A DNA stretch of 10,871 bases from Dunaliella salina (taxonomy: Eukaryota > Chlorophyta > Chlorophyceae > Chlamydomonadales > Dunaliellaceae): the NCBI GenBank assembly GCA_002284615.2, contig MU069606.1, positions 339,825-350,695 of the forward strand. Direction: 5' to 3'. Position numbers and translations under genes: made by a program. The notes under the pieces are model-generated. The model was not told the origin of the DNA. It did not search any database and worked only from the letters and a program-made list of their open reading frames with translations. How positions within the stretch are numbered: position 1 is the stretch's first letter; the number at the start of each line of letters is the position of its first letter. Below, piece after piece: positions 6,960 through 10,871 of this stretch.

Positions 6960-8675
6960 TGCTCTCATCCATGTATGCCTCATTTTTCCAGCATGCCAAA
7001 CAGCTTTACACCAATCGTCATGCCAAGAGCCTACCTAGGCCATGGCGCAATACACTCCGACATGTGTTTCTTGGACATGCTCCATCGCACGCTCAATTAT
7101 AACCACATCCTGACCATCATGCCCATCAATCTGTTGGCAATCTCCAGTGTGACGACCTACCTGAGCCATCGCGCAATTCATGGATGCATCCGCTGTGACC
7201 TGCCCCATCAAATGCTCGATCATAACCACTTTCTGACCATCATGTCCACCGGTTTTACAGCAATCCCACCTGGATTGTGGTGCATGTCATCCATTGGCCC
7301 TCTGTGACCTCCTCCATCATATGCACAATCGCACCTGCTTTTTGCGCACGTCCATTTGCTTCACAGCAAGCTTTGAGGAGTCACCTGGATTGTGGCGCAC
7401 TCATCGATTGGCCCCTGTGTGGCCTTGTTCTCATATGCCCAATCGTGCCTACATTCTGAGGACTGGTCCACTGGCCCTGCAGCAATTCCCAGTTTGACTC
7501 AAAGTTGAGGACCCACTTGGATCATGGTTGCATCCCTCACTCCTTGGCCCTCTGCATCCTCGTCAGGAATGCTCATCCACACCTGATGTGTACACCAGCG
7601 GGATTGGTATCAACATCCCAGCAACCTGTGCGTTGAGGACCCACCTGGATCATGGCGTCTCTCACTCCTTGGCCCTTTGCGTCCTTCTCTCATATGCTCA
7701 CCCACGCCTGATGTGTACTCACACCAACGAGATTGGTATGAGCATCCCAGCATCCTTTGCGACAGGACCCACCTGGATTATGGCGCCTAAAAGCCACTTC
7801 TTGGCCCTCCGCCTCATTCTCTGAAACGCTCACCCAAGCCTGATGTGTACTCACACCAACGCGATTGGTATGAGCATCCCAGCATTATTTGCAACAGGAC
7901 CCACCTGGATCACGGCGCCTAAAAGTTCACTTCTTGGCCCTCCGCCTCATTCTCTGAAATGCTCACCCACGCCTGATGTGTACTCACACCAACGCGATTG
8001 GTATGAGCATCCCAGCACTGTTTGCAACAGGACCCACCTGGATCATGGCGTCTCTCACTCCTTTGTCCTCTGCATCCTTCTCTCATACGCTCACCCACGC
8101 CTGATGTGTACTGACTTCATTGCCTGGATAGCATCATAGCACCCTTCCCATTGAGGACCCACCTGGGTCATGGCATCTCTCACTCCTTGGCACCCTGCAT
8201 CCTTTTTAGGAATGCTCAATGCTCACCCACGCCTGATGTCTTCCCATATCAATTGATTGAGCATCCCAGCATCCTTCGCGTTGAAGACTCACCTGGATCA
8301 TGGCACCCCAAAGCCACGCCTTGGCCCTTTGCATCCTTCCCTGAAGTGCTCACCCATGCCTGATGTGTACTCACACCAACGCAATCAATTTGAGCACCCA
8401 GCAGCCTTCGCGCTAAAAACTCACCTGGATCATGGCGCCTAAAAGCCACTCCTTGGCACTCTGCATCCTTTCCTGAAATGCTCACCCACACCTGATGTGT
8501 ACTCACACCAACGCGATTGGTATGAGCATCCCAGCAACCTTTGCGGTGAGGACCCACCTGGATCATGGTGTCTCTCACTCCTTGGCCCTCTGCATCCTTC
8601 TCTGAAATGCTCACCCACACCTGATGCATACCCATATCAATCAGCATCACAGCAACCTGTTCATTGGGGGCCCTT
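6960..8675 (-). repeat. ~130-bp tandem array of a duplicated exon end and donor
   Basis: About thirteen units, marked on the plus strand by CCCACCTGGATCATGGCG-type cores near 7031, 7156, 7266, 7381, 7513, 7642, 7770, 7901, 8033, 8159, 8289, 8421 and 8553. Spacing is mostly 125-133 bp. On the minus strand each core is GATCCAG|GTGGGT preceded by about 40 bp matching the end of the 8880-9054 exon (GATGCAGAGGGCCAAGGAGT against GATGCAGAGGACCAAGGTGT). The rest of the unit (CTGATGTGTACTCACACCAA and following) is intronic. Units decay leftwards, so the copies at 7030-7300 are barely recognisable. A ~200-bp non-repetitive stretch separates the array from the exon. Confidence 0.9.
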
Positions 8676-8879
8676 TGGTAGGGACGGACTTTATCTTAAG
8701 CCAGCTTAAGTATGCTAGCCCACTGCCACCTAGCCTCTGAACCTTCTCCATAGGCTGAACCCTTAGGAGTTTGGCTGCGGATTATCCATTGGTGGGGCCC
8801 CTGCTAGCTTGCCTGTTTGGGAATCTTAATGCTCACGGCCTCTGGCCAGCATAGACTTTCCTTTTCTTTTTTTACCCAC
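8676..8879 (-). other. Intron start downstream of the second exon
   Basis: Single-copy intron sequence between the donor at 8879 and the 130-bp array. It contains CTTAAGCCAGCTTAAG (8694-8709), a near-palindrome. The stretch CCTGCTAGCTTGC (8799 onward) resembles CTGCTAGCTTGC near 3060, a possible old duplication. Confidence 0.5.
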
Positions 8880-9054
8880 CTGGATCAAGGCGTCTCGCAC
8901 ACCTTGGTCCTCTGCATCCCTCTCCATGGCGCTGGCCAAGTGGTGGCGGTACGCACGGATCTGCTCCTCACGCTTTGCACGCTGGGCCGCCTCTGCTTCC
9001 TCTTGGGCTGCCTCCTTGGCCAGAGCCTCTTGCAGCATGCGTAGATCCAACTCT
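8880..9054 (-). CDS. CFAP53: CFAP53-like internal exon (second)
   Basis: Exon of 175 bp: one base completing the previous codon, then 58 codons. On the minus strand the acceptor is CACACACAG (AG at 9056-9055) and the donor is ATCCAG|GTGGGT (GT at 8879-8878). The peptide begins ELDLRMLQEALAKEAAQEEA, has a central REEQIRAYRHHLASAMERDA and ends GVRDALIQ. As I remember human CFAP53, it has a DLNMKLVQRALQD-type segment followed by a YHKYLA-type segment at matching spacing, which is the main reason for preferring CFAP53 over other TPH proteins. The exon ends in phase 0. Its last ~45 bp and donor recur about thirteen times in the intron downstream (6960-8675), with drift: SAMERDAEDQGVRDALIQVG here against SISEKDAEGQGVRDTMIQVG in one copy. 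This copy is taken as the functional one because it alone has the full open coiled coil and an acceptor in the right phase. Confidence 0.8.
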
Positions 9055-9962
9055 CTGTGTGTGATTGTGAATGCACAGCACAAACAGGAAAGGTGTCCTC
9101 AAGCATGTGGGGAAAACCACGCTGATCTGATTGCGGGATCCAATTCAATGCACACTGCGAAGTGTAACAACCTGTCTCCAGGGACGGAATAAGCATGACA
9201 CACCCTTTTTGAAAAGGGATCCCAGACACTAACTTCAACTGCCCTTGCACGCAGCCAGTTTCGGTTTGGGGAGTCTCGACCTTCGTTACTGACACCATGC
9301 ATGCATGGAGAGATGGACTGACATTTTCTCAGGTGCCATATTTAGAATTGATGAGCGACAGCAAACTGCTCTCAGCAAACTTGGTCTTCCTGCATTTCGC
9401 CTGCCAGGCCTTATCCACTCTGTACCTCCCTCCGATCACTCAGCGCCCAACAACACCTTCAGCCACACCCCTCCAACTGCAACTCCCTCCCAGCCTCATC
9501 CCTTTCTCCATCCCTCCCACCCTCTTTCCCTCCCTCCATCCCTCCATGCTGCATCCCTCCATCTGCGACTCCATCTGCGACCACCCTCAGCCACATCCCA
9601 CCAATCGCTTAGTGCCCGACAATGCCTTCAGCCACATCCCTCCATCTGCAACTCCCTCCATGCCACCTCCCTCCCTCCTTCCCTTTTTCCCCCCCTCCCT
9701 TTTTCCCTCTTTCCCTCCCTCCTTCTTTCCCTCCATGCCTTCCTCCATCCTTCCATGTCACAACCCTCCATCTGCGTCTCCCTCCATCTGCAACCTGCTC
9801 CACCTACGACCACCTTTAGCCACACTTCTCCAACCGTTTAGGGCCCAACAAAATAAGCTGCCAGATTCAAGCAAGCTATGGGCGGTGGCTTCAGTAATCA
9901 ACTTCTCCCCATTTTCTCAGACACATGAGGAAGACAGCCCCCAGGTGCACAGCGCAACACAC
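9055..9962 (-). repeat. 908-bp intron with a CCCTCCATCTGC-rich block
   Basis: Intron between the first two exons, GTGTGT...CACACAG on the minus strand. Positions 9430-9840 are a pyrimidine-rich low-complexity block with CCCTCC and CATCTGCAACTCC-type units. A longer register repeats near 9443, 9610 and 9838 (CAGCGCCCAACAA, TAGTGCCCGACAA, TAGGGCCCAACAA). The 277-codon open frame on the opposite strand (9297-10130) is Pro/Ser/Leu-rich low complexity and overlaps the first exon antisense, so it is not called. The remainder holds no recognisable feature. Confidence 0.75.
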
Positions 9963-10072
9963 CTCTCCAGGCGCTCCCTCTCAGACATTTCTGTTTGTCG
10001 CAGCTTGTTGAACTCTTGCAGCTCAGATGCAAGCCTGCGCATGCGCTCGGCATCTGCAGCATCCATGGCCGC
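9963..10072 (-). CDS. CFAP53: CFAP53-like internal exon (first of three in the window)
   Basis: Internal exon of 110 bp encoding 36 codons plus two bases, beginning AAMDAADAERMRRLASELQE and continuing through FNKLRQTEMSERERLE. On the minus strand it follows a T-rich tract ending TTTTTTGCAG (acceptor AG at 10074-10073) and ends at GAGAG|GTGTGT (donor GT at 9962-9961). The two leftover bases AG are completed by the first base of the next exon at 9054, giving Arg. The peptide is an Arg/Glu-rich helix that enters the TPH coiled coil. In known cilia, CFAP53 is a filamentous microtubule inner protein lining doublet microtubules; that role is family knowledge. The ATG at 10064-10066 lies six bases inside the exon, but the acceptor and open phase argue against it being the start. 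The N-terminal exons should lie to the right of the window. MNS1 or CFAP45 are less likely relatives. Confidence 0.78.
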
Positions 10073-10477
10073 CTGCAAAAAATATAAAAAAAGTGTTTAC
10101 AGGTGTTCACAAGTGTTAACAATGGGATAAAGCCTTCAGCTCGAAAGGTTGGCTTCTCAGCCTGCGGAGCAATAGCAAGAAAACGAGCTACCTAGTTTTT
10201 GGCAAAAAATTCAGCTCTACCAGACGCATGTGTTTTAAAAACAAAGTATACATTTGACGGCTTCAACCAAAATGAAGCATACATTTGACCGCTTCAACCA
10301 TCAGGAACAAGGCCCCCAAGTTCATGCACAATTCTTTGATCATTGAGGCAAAGGCAGCAATCCAAGCAAAGCAATCAGCTGAATTATACGTTCAATTGGA
10401 GTACAAGGCCCCTTTTTGTGCTCAGCAGAATGGACACGCAACGCTTGCAGCTACCATGGCTGGTTTGGAACACAAAG
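10073..10477 (-). other. Intron upstream of the first exon, with a 24-bp direct repeat
   Basis: The acceptor's T-rich tract lies at 10077-10095. A direct repeat GYATACATTTGACSGCTTCA (10246-10269 and 10277-10300) has two mismatches in 24 bp. A plus-strand open frame (10285-10536) runs into the tandem repeat and has no recognised family. No exon with convincing splice sites is seen. Confidence 0.5.
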
Positions 10478-10676
10478 AGACCTGCAAAGTGTGGTCAACA
10501 CTGCACAGCAGTAACTCAGCGAGGTCAACACTGTAAAGTCAGGTCAACACTGCACAGCAGTAATACAGTGAGGTCAACACTGCAGAGTGAGGTCGACACT
10601 GCAAAGTGAGGTCGACACTGCAAAGTGAGGTCAACACTGCAAAGTGAGGTCAACACTGCACAGCAGTAATATATTG
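10478..10676. repeat. 19-bp / ~36-bp compound tandem repeat
   Basis: Repeats of AGGTCAACACTGCAAAGTG (19 bp), with variants carrying GTCGACACTG and longer units that insert CACAGCAGTAATACAGTG. About eight units in all. The regular alternation suggests a higher-order unit made from the short and long forms. Confidence 0.9.
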
Positions 10677-10822
10677 CAGCACCTCCATTTTGCAGAGTGT
10701 TGTCTTGATTGAATCACAGCCATACATGCTCTCCATTGCAAACTGTGGTCAATATGGACTAAATTTGTGCGATGTATTTCTTTTGCAAAGAATTTGTCTG
10801 GACCACAGTCATACCTTTTAGT

Positions 10823-10823
<1 letters not shown>

Positions 10824-10871
<48 letters not shown>
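10824..10871 (+). repeat. (CA)n microsatellite
   Basis: A perfect CA dinucleotide run of 48 bp cut by the window edge, so its full length is unknown. Confidence 0.97.

Noticed and set aside
8249..8650. 133-codon minus-strand open frame with DAEGQGVRD-type repeats as a separate gene
   Set aside because: It reads through donor sites of the tandem array. Only the short duplicated exon ends resemble protein.
6960..8675. CRISPR-like array (regular ~130-bp spacing)
   Set aside because: Units are repeated throughout rather than as short repeats with unique spacers, and the content is a duplicated exon end in a eukaryotic gene.
9297..10130. 277-codon plus-strand open frame
   Set aside because: It translates a CCCTCC/CATCTGC-rich tract, is Pro/Ser/Leu low complexity, and runs antisense through a well-supported exon and intron.
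10631..10870. Minus-strand frame beginning with a Cys/Val repeat
   Set aside because: The repeat is the translated (CA)n microsatellite.
1..10871. tRNA or rRNA genes
   Set aside because: I looked for T-arm-like GGTTCRA motifs and conserved rRNA stretches on both strands and found none with a supporting fold.

Overview
This is a eukaryotic nuclear window. The best-supported gene is the middle of one split gene on the minus strand. Three exons (9963-10072, 8880-9054, 2183-2359) have consensus splice sites and matching intron phases. Together they encode 154 uninterrupted residues of a charged coiled coil. By remembered family sequence they match the C-terminal half of the trichohyalin/plectin-homology (TPH) domain of CFAP53 (CCDC11), a protein inside ciliary doublet microtubules. 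A flagellated organism is therefore expected. The long repeat-filled introns, base composition and dense hAT debris suggest a chlamydomonadalean green alga, perhaps Dunaliella-like; the taxon is inference. The gene's 5' end lies beyond the right edge and its 3' end beyond the left edge.

Nearly everything else is intron. The intron between the second and third exons is about 6.5 kb, and at least 2.2 kb of the next one is present. Three tandem arrays in these introns are built from copies of this gene's own exon/intron boundaries. A 40-bp array grows out of the donor of the 2183-2359 exon. A 117-bp array carries the acceptor of the same exon. An approximately 130-bp array carries the last ~45 bp and donor of the 8880-9054 exon. 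The two donor arrays run downstream and the acceptor array runs upstream, all into intron.

Four hAT-like DNA transposons can be delimited by terminal inverted repeats and 8-bp target duplications. One (643-1352) splits the 40-bp array. The other three are nested inside each other (3148-5132, containing 3341-5115, containing 3365-4234). Two copies of a ~55-64 bp insert with an 8-bp repeat tail and 13-30 bp flanking duplications look like tiny non-LTR retroelement ends (384-438, 6422-6485).

Region by region: 1-240 degenerate repeat; 384-438 short insert; 486-2182 40-bp array with a hAT element; 2183-2359 exon; 2301-2760 117-bp array; 2746-3060 66-bp array; 3148-5132 nested hAT elements; 5141-6960 mostly unresolved; 6960-8675 130-bp array; 8880-9054 exon; 9055-9962 intron with a pyrimidine-rich block; 9963-10072 exon; 10073-10871 intron with short repeats ending in a (CA)n microsatellite. 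I see no tRNA, rRNA, CRISPR, bacterial gene or promoter.
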